The notes under the pieces were generated by a model, which saw only the letters and a program-made list of their open reading frames with translations, was not told the DNA's origin and searched no databases. Position numbers and translations under genes: made by a program. This document shows, piece after piece, positions 55,063-64,000 of a DNA stretch of 64,000 nucleotides (positions are counted from its first letter, which is position 1; each line of letters begins with the position of its first letter). The stretch is from contig CM044880.1 in assembly GCA_024500155.1 (NCBI GenBank), positions 6,014,001 to 6,078,000 on the forward strand, in the 5' to 3' direction. This DNA comes from Chenopodium formosanum. Its lineage: Eukaryota > Streptophyta > Magnoliopsida > Caryophyllales > Amaranthaceae.

Positions 55063-58000
55063 ATGTTAAGCTTGTCGTATTCATGCTCCATATTTTACAC
55101 TATAATTTCTGTTACTTTTCTCTTTTGTTGTCTCCCCTTGTCGATAGCCACCACCGGGAGTAACGAAACAGATAAGCTAGCATTGCTTCAAATCAAAGCC
55201 CAAATTCGTGGTGATCCTCTCGGCGTCATGAGTTCATGGAATGAGACCCTTCACTTTTGTGAGTGGTATGGTGTTACTTGTGGTCATTTGCACCACCAGA
55301 GAGTAACATCACTAGACCTGCATTCCTCCAAGTTAACAGGTATACTCTCTCCCCATCTCGGAAACTTGAGCTTCCTTAAGGAGCTGTGGCTTGAAAATAA
55401 CAGTTTCAGTGGTACAATCCCGCCAGAAATTAGTCGCTTGCATAGGTTGCAATTGATAGAACTGACTAATAATTCCATTGGAGGGGAAATTCCATCAAAT
55501 ATATCAACTTGCTATAGTCTTGTTTCTTTGATCCTTCGTGGTAACAGGTTGGCGGGACACATCCCACCAATGCTTGGTTCCTTGTCTCGTTTGCAGGTTC
55601 TTCATTTAGCAAAGAACAACTTGACAGGGAACATTCCTTCATCTTTGGGGAATTTATCATCTCTTGTTAAACTCTACATACCTCGAAATAACCTGGTCGG
55701 AAGTATCTCAGCTAGTCTAGGCAAACTTAGGGATCTCACCACTCTGGATTTAGCCGACAATAACTTGTCTGGGGTAGTACCGCCTTCGATCTTTAATCTC
55801 TCTTCATTAATAACACTAGATCTAGGAGTGAATGCCTTGGAAGGAGAGCTCCCATCAGATTTAGGAAACACTCTACATCATTTACTCTATTTTTCTGTAT
55901 CCGCAAATCGCATTACAGGACACATTCCTACTTCAATTTCCAATTCTTCAAGCCTACAAGTTCTCCAATTGAATCTCAACCATCTTCATGGACAAGTTCC
56001 TCCTCTGAACAAGTTAGTAAATCTTATTTACTTCATCATTTACCAAAACTTCCTAGGGTCAGACCATGCTAGAGATTTGATGTTTTTTACTTCCTTGGCC
56101 AATGCCACTAGTTTACAATGGTTTGAGATAAATGAAAATAAATTCAAAGGAGTTATTCCTAAGATCATCTGCAATTTTTCATCACTTAATTATGTAGGTA
56201 TGGACAACAATTACTTGAGAGGAGAAATTCCATATTGCATAGAGAACTTATCAAATTTGCAATATTTTTCAGTTGGTAATAACAAACTATCTGGGGTTAT
56301 TCCCCCTGGAATCGGAATGCTCCAAAATCTCACCAATCTACACTTATATAGTAACCAATTATCTGGAGTCATTCCTCCCTCAATAGGAAATTTAACCAAA
56401 TTGTTATTATTTTCCCTGTTTAGTAATCATCTCATAGGCCAAATACCATCAACTCTTGGAAATTGTGGGTCATTAATAGCATTATCTCTTTCCAATAATA
56501 GTCTTAGCGGTAGTATACCCCCTCAACTTTTTAGTCTCTCTTCCTTGTCTGTTGTCCTCGACCTATCAGGAAACCATCTAATTGGGTCTCTCCCTGAAGA
56601 AGTTGGGCAACTGAAAAATCTTGACAGGCTTGATGTTTCTCGTAACATGCTATCAGGCCAAATACCAAGCTCTCTTGGTAGTTGCATGTCATTAGAGTAC
56701 CTATACATGGGAAGAAACTATTTCCAAGGCACCATTCCTGATTCATTGGCATTGAAGGGTCTGGTTGAGTTAAATTTGTCATACAACAATTTTTCTGGCA
56801 AAATCCCACAGTTTTTACAGACACTCAAGTTACAAAGCCTTGATTTGTCAAAAAATAACCTTGAAGGTGAAGTACCTATTGATGGAGTCTTCAATAATGC
56901 AAGCGGTGTTTACGTGAGTGGAAACAGTAAGCTTTGCGGAGGCATACCGGAGTTGAAATTGCCTGTGTGCATCAACAACCAGAAAAGAAAATTGATGCAC
57001 CGGAAAAAAGTGTTGACAGCTGCAATTCTTTGTGGCTTTTTAGGAGTTATATTAATACTTGCTTTTCTTGTGTTAATGTACATTTTATGGCAAAAAAAGA
57101 GGACTAAGAAACCCACGACTTCTGATGATTCGGAAAATTTGTCTTACCAAATGCTTCTTAAAGCCACAAATGGGTTTTCCTTGGACAATTTGATTGGCAG
57201 TGGTACCTTTGGTGCCGTATACAAGGGAGTGCTAGAAGAGCTTCAATCAACTGTAGCCATCAAGGTGTTTCAGCTACAAAATCACGGTGCTTTTAAGAGT
57301 TTCATAGCTGAATGTGGAGTTCTTCGTAACATCAGACATCGGAATCTTCTCAAAGTCGTGACAGCTTGCTCAAGTGTGGATTATCAAGGCAGAGATTTCA
57401 AAGCATTAGTTTATGAGTACATGGCGAATGGAAGTTTAGACGATTGGTTACATCCTCCAAATTCAATCAATGGGGCTGAGGAAGAAAATAATATCTCAAG
57501 GCACTTGAGTCTTCGCCAAAGACTTGATATTGCAGTTGATGTTGCATTTTCTTTGGATTATCTTCATAACCATTGTGGTGCCTCCATAGTTCACTGTGAC
57601 CTCAAGCCAAGCAATGTTCTCCTTGATGATGAAATGGTAGCTCATGTCGGTGACTTTGGCCTTGCTAAGTTCTTCTCGAAAGGCATCAATGATGACTCTA
57701 ATTCCAATCAGTCTAGCTTTATTGGAGTGAGAGGTACTATCGGTTACGCTCCTCCAGGTAACCAACTAATGCTCCTATAGTCGTATCCCTAGCTATATTC
57801 AAAACTATCCAATTTATATGTATTTATTATATTTAGTTATGTGCATCACATGTTTAGCATATAAGTTAAATGTTATATTCCTAATAACTTTGGAGGCACT
57901 ACATGCAGAGTATGGTATGGGAAATGAAGTGTCTACTAGTGGCAATGTCTACAGCTTTGGGATTCTATTAATGTAAATGATTACAGGAAAGAGGCCTACT

Positions 58001-58407
58001 GATGACATGTTTAAAGGGGGGCTAACCTTACATGGCTTCGTCAGAGAAGCTTTGGCCGGAGATGTTGTTGAGATCCTGGATCATAGCCTTGTTGAAGACA
58101 TAGACTCAACAGATAGCAACTTGTTGTTGGAGGCCCTGACTTGTATACTCGAAATAGCAGTTTCCTGCTCGACTGAGGTCCCAGCAGAAAGGTTAGACAT
58201 GAGTATTGTTTCTGCAAAGCTATCATCAATCAAAAACAAGCTCCTTGGAACACGTTTACAACAAAAAAGGAGAATTTGAGAAGGTAATGTATCAACTATT
58301 TTACTTCCCTCACAAATGAGTAATGATTTTTTTCTGTAACAATCAACTCTTGTACTTTTTAAATTGATTTATATTCTTTTCTTCTTGGTGCAGGGTCACG
58401 ATGGTGA
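55063..58407 (+). pseudogene. LRK7, mosaic subfamily XII LRR-RLK with stops in exon 2
   Basis: The ATG at 55063 (MLSLSYSCSIFYTII) gives a signal peptide; N-cap CEWYGVTC; about twenty LRRs; membrane helix near 647-670; GSGTFGAVYKG, VAIKVF, HCDLKPSN, DFG, all intact in exon 1 (55063-57757). Intron 57758-57908. In exon 2 the LLLEM of the paralogues becomes LLM-stop: TAA at 57974-57976 replaces GAA. A second stop (TGA for the CGA Arg) follows near the exon end (58276-58278). The mini-exon is 58394-58407 (GGTCACGATGGTGA, giving Gly-His-Arg-Trp). The product would be 920 residues, with the kinase cut just after the activation segment. Its N-terminus and late LRRs match LRK5 and its middle LRRs and kinase match LRK3. 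Confidence 0.9.
57758..57908 (+). other. LRK7 intron 1 (phase 1)
   Basis: GTAACCAACT...CTACATGCAG; homologous to LRK3 and LRK5 introns. Confidence 0.88.
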
Positions 58408-59452
58408 TCGATTAGTGTGTACACAATTTCATCTGCGCGCCCATGAGCATGATTAGTGTGTTAACAAGAAGATGAGCTCATATGCTTCAGGGACTTTTTA
58501 TAATAAGTATTGCTTATGAGTTTTGAGTATTTGTCTAGTTCAGAATACAGTTTAAATTATTTTGATGTATTTTCTTTTGCTTGCTTAGATTGTATAACAA
58601 CTAACATTTCTAAATGCTTAGTTGTATTATGCGTTCGAGAAGATAATAGAAATATATTGGGATTAATGGGATACCCATCCCTAAATCCTAATGGCTACCA
58701 GATAGATTCCGAAATCATATTTCTTGTTTAAAGATGATAAATTGATTTAGTTTGGAAATCTTTGAATTCGTCTTACCTATTCGATTAACTTTCAATTTCC
58801 AAATTTCGTTTGAAACATTATTATTCAACCTAGATTTGGTTGCACAAATACCAAAATTTTGATTCATTTCCAATTTCCAGAATATACTTGTAAATTGAAC
58901 ATACATACAACAACAATAGATCATCCAGTAACAAAAAAAACGATGAACTTTCCTAATTATTGAACAAAAAGTCACGGAGCAATACAAAAATCAATACTTT
59001 GAAACACCAATTGATTTCAGAGTAATTCCTAAATTGTTGGAGGAGAACGCTCCAGAAACTCTTTCTCTCTCCTCTTCCGTCCTATCAACAGAGTGATTCT
59101 TTCGACCAATGGCGGCGAGCTCGCCGGAAGCTGGGATTTTCTTTCTCGGTTTCCGACTGGAATTACCCATTGATTTGTGTGAAGTCAATTTTTTTTTTCA
59201 GGTACTATTGTAGGATTTTTTTTTTCTTTCATTTTTTTTTATATAAACCTATAATCTCATTTGATAAAGGTTTCTGGGATTTTATACTAAAATTAATTGA
59301 TGATAATAGAAAGAATTCCTCTACCTACCTTATAAAGGGAACCAAATCACTTTTTTCTGTTATATGGGACACTCACAAGTGGGCATGTAATGAGTTTTAA
59401 CATAAAATCCAAATCACTTGGTTCTTTGTTACATTGCGAAATCTTGTTAAAG
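58408..59452 (+). other. LRK7 3' flank, copy 3 of the repeated 3' block
   Basis: Homologous to the DNA after LRK3 and LRK5. A minus-strand frame at 58991-59188 is open only in this copy and is not taken as a gene. Confidence 0.7.
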
Positions 59453-60323
59453 CAAGGAATAACTTGACTGGAAACATTCCTTCATCTCTTGGGAACTTAT
59501 CATCCCTCCTTTAACTTCACATAGGTTAAAATAATTTGGTTGGATGGATCCCGGAGTGGCTAGGCAATCTTAAAAGACAAACTCTTGTGTACAACAGGTG
59601 TATATTGTTATGTTAAAAGTCCTTAAAGTTACATTTTATATTGTAAAAGTTATTATTTTCTATGAAATTTTGAATTTTGGTACCTCGAAAATGGATCTTT
59701 TTGAATTTTTGTACTCGTTTAAAACTTTTTTTTTTATTTTGTTGGTACCCATCAAAGTGTAAAATTATAAGTTTTGGTACTTCCGTACATCCATGTTCCG
59801 TTAACTTTTCCATTAGTGGAGTCTTCCGGGACCATAAGACATCAAAATTTGATCAAGGTCATAACTGCTTGCTCAAGTGTTGATTATCAAGGGAATGATT
59901 TCAAGGCTTTGGTTTATGAGTACATGGTTAAGGGAAGCTTAGAAGATTGGTTGCATCCAGAGGCAAATCATGTGGTTACGGACAGAGATACTGCACCTAT
60001 GTTAAGTCTGCGACAAAGACTTGATATTGTGGTTGATGTTGCTAGTGCCTTGGAGTATCTTCATTATAATTGTGGTGCACCCATAATTCATTGTGATCTC
60101 AAGCCAAGCAATGTCCTCCTAGATGAAGAATTGATGGCCATGTCGGCAACTTTGGGTTGGCTAAATTTCTGGAACCAGATTACAACAAAGAAGGAGAATT
60201 CGTGCAGGTAATGTTTCTACTACCATACCGATGATAAAAAGAATTGCTTCTGTAATGACCAGTTTTTAATAATTACTTAGACTTCATTTTTGTTTTCTTC
60301 TGGGTGCAGGAACACGATGGTGA
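59453..60323 (+). pseudogene. F2, LRK6-like remnant
   Basis: 59453-59580 holds one to two LRRs (RNNLTGNIPSSLGNLSS) with stops. About 230 bases of unrelated DNA follow. From about 59819 a kinase piece closest to LRK6 runs IKVITACSSVDYQGNDF...HPEANHV...HCDLKPSNVLLDEE. A frameshift after DEE and a deletion join the DFG-LAKF region straight to RLQQRRRIRAG (60165-60209), removing nearly all of exon 2 and intron 1. The mini-exon (GAACACGATGGTGA, 60310-60323) survives. Nothing functional expected. Confidence 0.85.
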
Positions 60324-61618
60324 TCAAGACATCTCTAATATTACCAGCTCATGAGAGTCATGACCAAGCTTACTGTGTATCTGTGACTTCTAGCTCTTAA
60401 AAAGATTCTCGCACTTTTTTTTTCTTTTTCCTTTTCTTTTTCCTTTTCCTTTACAGTGTAATGACTTCAGGTTAGAATAGTAGAGCAACTATTTAGTTCA
60501 GATTACAGTCTTTGAATCATTTGATGGTTCTTCTCCTTAAAACTTATTGTTTGTATCACAATAAACAATTTTAGTTCCTTATCTATATACGATGTAGATA
60601 CATTATCCGCTGGCATATCTTTCAATACTCGTACAAAATGTATGTAGCTAATTACGCATATTTACCAAACCAACCGAGTCATGTTGGATTACTATTAATG
60701 ATTATATATGATTAACTTTTGAAAAGTTTGAGAAAAATCCCATGGAAGAAATCTTGATGTACAAACTTTCCAAGTCGTCGCTGACTATGTAGGAGTTATT
60801 GCTCACAAGTTCATGACCACTAGCAGCGTGTCAATTGGGCTACAAATGCTAAGTTTCTTCTTCCACTAATGATCTTAATGATGTATCTACTTTATATGGT
60901 GCATTTTATTCATTTGACACTCATGATTAAAAAAAATAAATAAATAAAGCTACTTTACATTGTTGTAACAGTTTATTAATAATAGGGAAATTCTCATTAG
61001 TAGCCTCGTAGCCACATTTTATATGAATTATCTTTGGTAGCCACTCAACCCAGTCAGATCTTGTGGCGTGACCCTACATCGCACTCAGATCCTCCTTACG
61101 CCGGGGCCGGCGACTCCCTCTACCCCCGGCCCCGCTCGTCACTAAACCACCACCCAATACCCATATTATTCCCGACCCCAAAATCCCATAAATCCCCTTC
61201 CCCCACCGTAAAAGCCCCTAGTCGTTCCCTCCCCCCCACCCTCGAAACTTCTAGTCGCTAGGGTTCCAAGGGTGAGGAAAGGCGGATGAGGGTTTATACG
61301 GTGATTGTAGGATGCGAATTGGTGATTGCAAGGGTTAGTGGTAATGGTGGTTGTTTGGTATTGCAAGATTGGTTGTTGCGAGGCTGCTGAATGGTGGATT
61401 CATGGTGGTTGTGGTGATGTGTGTTAGTGATGGGCTGGTCTAGTCGTACAGGGGCGACGCCGCTAAAGATGGGGGGTTTTGTCAGGTGGCCGTGGCTGGT
61501 GGTGGAAAGGGTGGTTGTGGGTTGGACTTGTTTTGTTTTTTTTTTTTTTTTTTTTTTTTTTTCTTTTTTTGATTTTTTTTTTAAATTTTTTCTTAATTTT
61601 TTTAATTTGTTTTTTTTA
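60324..61618. other. F2 3' flank and GC-rich remnant
   Basis: 60480-60960 matches the flank after LRK6 and, in part, the DNA upstream of LRK3. From about 61060 to 61520 it is GC-rich, like the interiors of Mutator-like C1 and C2, then a T-run of ~35 at 61525-61567. Open frames here are low complexity. Confidence 0.55.
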
Positions 61619-61804
61619 ATTTTTTTCTAACCAATTACGTGGTGACATGTGTCATCTTAACCTATTATAACAAGTTAGGTAACTGGTTGGGACCATTTTG
61701 AGCAAATGACCCATAAAGTTCGGATTATTTAAAAATAATCCAAAATTGGGATTATTTGAGCGAATGGGCGAAAGTTGGGATTATTTTTAACAACTTTTCC
61801 TATT
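61619..61804. mobile_element. Right arm of a third Mutator-like C element
   Basis: AACTGGTTGGGACCATTTTG, TTCGGATTATTTAAAAATAATCC and TTGGGATTATTTGAGCGAAT match the right arm of 27555-28510, ending AACTTTTCCTATTTATA. The left arm was not found; with the GC-rich DNA before it this looks like a truncated third copy. Confidence 0.65.
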
Positions 61805-61889
61805 TATAAAGTAGTTTCTTACAATTTCTCAAAAAAAAAAAAGTAGTTTCTTACAACATTTTTTTTAATAAGGTAGCTACTAAAATGTA

Positions 61890-62215
61890 CTCCCTCTGTT
61901 TTTTTTATTTGCATCACTTGGAATGCACATAGTTTTAGGAGATAAATACAAAGTATAATATTATGAGTGGGTGAATTATTATAGTAAAAGTATGATGGGG
62001 ACCATGAAAGAGAAAATATATATGAGAGAATAGATATTTTATTATTTAAGTGGGACCATAGAAGAGAGAGAAATGATAAAATAATTTGAGTGGGGTTTAA
62101 AGTAAGAGAGAGAAATAATAAAATATAGTATAAATTTACAAAATATAGAAGTGATGCATTTAAAAAAAAAAACACCCATAAAAGGAAAGTGATGCAAAAA
62201 AAAAAACGAAGGGAG
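61890..62215. mobile_element. Stowaway-like MITE, 326 bp
   Basis: Starts CTCCCTCTGTTTTTTTTATT, ends AAAAAAAAACGAAGGGAG, with TA at 61888-61889 and 62216-62217. AAGGTAGCTA precedes it (61870) and follows it (62219), so the flanks carry an additional direct repeat. Confidence 0.78.
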
Positions 62216-62417
62216 TATAAGGTAGCTATTCACAAAAAGTCCTAAAAAGAACAATTGTAGAATTATTTCTATAATGACCACTTTGTAATTAATCATTTTA
62301 AATCCGATTAAGTGATCATAAGATGCAGTAAACAAATTGCATAGAAGAATATAAATATATGATAGTCATGCCTAAATTCTCAAGAACCAGGACGTAATGT
62401 CATAGCATATTTTCTTG

Positions 62418-62812
62418 TACTAGCTCCGTTAAATATTATGCGTAACTTTGGAGGGGGTGCGGTTATCAAGGAAAAAATTGAGGGATAAAGATTAGCTAAT
62501 ATAATGGGAAGTAATTCAAAAAAGGGGAGAGAGAAAATGAAACTACCCCACTTAAAAAAAGGGGAGAAATCTGATTTTATTAGGAGGAAGAGAGAAAATG
62601 GGACCACCCCTCTTGAAAAAGAGAGAAAGAATGGGATCAACCCACTTAATTTTCAAATTTGATTTTTTAAATAAGGGTATATCAAATTATCAATCTTTTA
62701 AGCTTTTTTGTTTACTAAAATAACAAAGAAAATGAATAGCTACACATAACTTTAATCATCTGTTTTTGGCAAAAGTTGCACACTTATACATAACATTTAA
62801 CGGAATTAATAT
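62418..62812. mobile_element. Possible Stowaway-like element, ~395 bp
   Basis: CTCCGTTAAATATTATGCGT at the left is answered by ACATAACATTTAACGGAATT at the right. The ends are imperfect and no clear duplication was fixed. Confidence 0.4.
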
Positions 62813-63158
62813 ATACGGAGTACTTTATACTTTACAAAACTCCATTGAAAAGTCAAACGATGACAATTCTGGAGTGGAGAGAAATTTCATGACTTGTAAC
62901 AAGGGATAGTGGATTTGTGACTCTTAGCAATTGTGTTCATCATTCACTAATCTTGTTTTGTCTCCGAAGTCTCACCAACGTGTTTCTATTAATTTGGTTA
63001 GACTTTTGAATTTAGCATAGCCATTATTCTCTTTCAAAAAAAAAAAAAAAAAAAAAAAGCATATCCATTATTCGGTGTAGATTTATTCAAATCCTTTCAA
63101 CTGTACTGTTAGTGCACCTTAATAGTTAAGGCCCTTAATTATCTCTCAAAGATTAAAC
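62813..63158 (+). other. LRK8 upstream region
   Basis: Non-coding, with an A-run of ~22 at 63036-63058. No convincing TATA box close to the start codon. Confidence 0.5.
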
Positions 63159-64000
63159 ATGTCAAGCTTCTCATTTTTCCTAATCATCTGTGCTTCTGCT
63201 CTCTTCCACTCCTTTCACTTCTCCATTGCTGGGAGTAATGAGACAGACCGGCTAGCATTGCTTGAAATCAAAGCCAAAATAACCCATGACCCTCTTGGTA
63301 TTATGAATTCATGGAATGACTCCCTAAACTTCTGTAAGTGGCATGGGGTTATTTGTGGTCATCGACACAAAAGAGTGACGGCACTTGACTTGCAATCCTT
63401 GAAACTCACAGGAATCCTCTCTCCATGGGTAGGAAACCTTAGCTTTCTTCAGGATTTGCAACTCCAAAATAACAGTTTTGGTGGCACAATCCCTTCCGAA
63501 ATTAGTCATCTGCACAGGCTGGAAACTCTCTTCATCTTTAATAATTCCTTTGGAGGTGAAATTCCATTGAATATATCAGGTTGTTCTAGCCTTATACGAC
63601 TGGAGCTCTACCGTAACAGGTTTATAGGAAGTATTCCAGATAGCATAGGGAGACTAGCAAATCTATTGTTTCTTTCCTTGTCTAATAATAACTTGACAGG
63701 AACCATCCCTTCATCTCTAGGGAACTTATCGTCCCTCAATAGACTATCCATTGGCATAACGAACTTGGTAGGGAGGATCCCAAGTAGTCTAGGGAGACTG
63801 AAAAATCTAGCTTCTTTCTTACTTCCTGCGAATAACTTGGTGGGCATGATCCCACCCTCGATCTTTAATATCTCATCTTTAGTGAAGATCGAGCTTTCAA
63901 TCAATTACTTGGAAGGTAGTCTTCCTTCAGATATAGGCAACACTCTTCCTAATCTCCAGTTTTTCTCCATATGTGGTAATTTATACTCTGGTCACATTCC
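63159..64000 (+). CDS. LRK8, LRR receptor-like kinase, 3' end outside window
   Basis: An ATG at 63159 (MSSFSFFLIICASALF) opens a frame with no stop to base 64000, 280 codons. It gives a signal peptide ending SIAGS, then NETDRLALLEIKAKITHDP, an N-cap with CKWHGVIC, and about eight LRRs of the xxIP type. This is the same architecture as its neighbours, so a membrane helix and a non-RD kinase are expected beyond the edge; that is inference. Its closest relatives in the window appear to be LRK6 and LRK2 at the N-terminus. Whether its kinase is intact cannot be seen. Confidence 0.92.
   Translation, partial: MSSFSFFLIICASALFHSFHFSIAGSNETDRLALLEIKAKITHDPLGIMNSWNDSLNFCKWHGVICGHRHKRVTALDLQSLKLTGILSPWVGNLSFLQDLQLQNNSFGGTIPSEISHLHRLETLFIFNNSFGGEIPLNISGCSSLIRLELYRNRFIGSIPDSIGRLANLLFLSLSNNNLTGTIPSSLGNLSSLNRLSIGITNLVGRIPSSLGRLKNLASFLLPANNLVGMIPPSIFNISSLVKIELSINYLEGSLPSDIGNTLPNLQFFSICGNLYSGHI

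Noticed and set aside
58991..59188. Minus-strand open frame in the repeated 3' block, rich in charged residues
   Set aside because: The frame is broken by stops in the copy after LRK5 (about 47940-48140), so it is not conserved as protein.
61421..61630. 69-codon frame ending in a Phe-rich tail
   Set aside because: The Phe tail is a T-run; the rest is the GC-rich core of a transposon remnant.

Overview
The window is plant nuclear DNA: AT-rich and intron-containing, with many Stowaway-type, hAT and Mutator-like elements, LTR retrotransposons and an RTE-type LINE. It looks like a eudicot; the repeat style would suit Caryophyllales, but that is a weak inference. The main content is a head-to-tail array of receptor kinases, all on the + strand. 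They are leucine-rich-repeat receptor-like kinases of subfamily XII, the group of FLS2, EFR and Xa21. I number them LRK1 (1-2237, 5' end outside the window), LRK2 (21349-24533), LRK3 (29544-32871), LRK4 (39075-41448), LRK5 (44028-47372), an orphan exon F1 (48922-49124), LRK6 (49440-52780), LRK7 (55063-58407), a remnant F2 (59453-60323) and LRK8 (63159 to the right edge, 3' end outside).

Each full gene encodes a signal peptide, a cysteine-paired LRR N-cap, about twenty LRRs, one membrane helix and a non-RD kinase (HCD in place of HRD). A phase-1 intron splits the Glu codon of the kinase APPE motif. LRK3, LRK5, LRK6, LRK7 and F2 also have a terminal exon of only 14 coding nucleotides, ending Gly-Thr-Arg-Trp-stop. 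LRK2 is the only complete gene with an intact frame; LRK1 and LRK8 are open as far as the window shows. LRK3, LRK5, LRK6 and LRK7 keep an intact ectodomain, but each has a different nonsense or frameshift lesion in the kinase. LRK4 is heavily decayed.

The array grew by segmental duplication and gene conversion. LRK1 and LRK2 have nearly identical kinase regions but diverged LRRs. LRK7 looks like a mosaic of LRK3-like and LRK5-like sequence. The pairs LRK5-LRK6 and LRK7-F2 are two copies of one tandem unit, and the flank upstream of LRK3 is the tail of a third.

The spaces between genes are filled with nested transposons. From left to right: 3-9 kb holds a MITE family seated in (TA)n tracts, a 2.5-kb solo LTR and Stowaway-like MITEs. 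9.3-11.9 kb holds a TIR element with a tRNA-like sequence lacking the anticodon arm. 12.06-16.77 kb holds a Mutator-like element carrying an RTE LINE with an 18-bp target duplication. 17.3-20.8 kb holds hAT elements, a Helitron-like element and a TRIM retrotransposon. 24.9-29.0 kb holds two related Mutator-like elements and another hAT. 35.2-39.0 kb holds a decayed Ty1-copia element just upstream of LRK4. No CRISPR array, rRNA gene or normal tRNA gene was seen.
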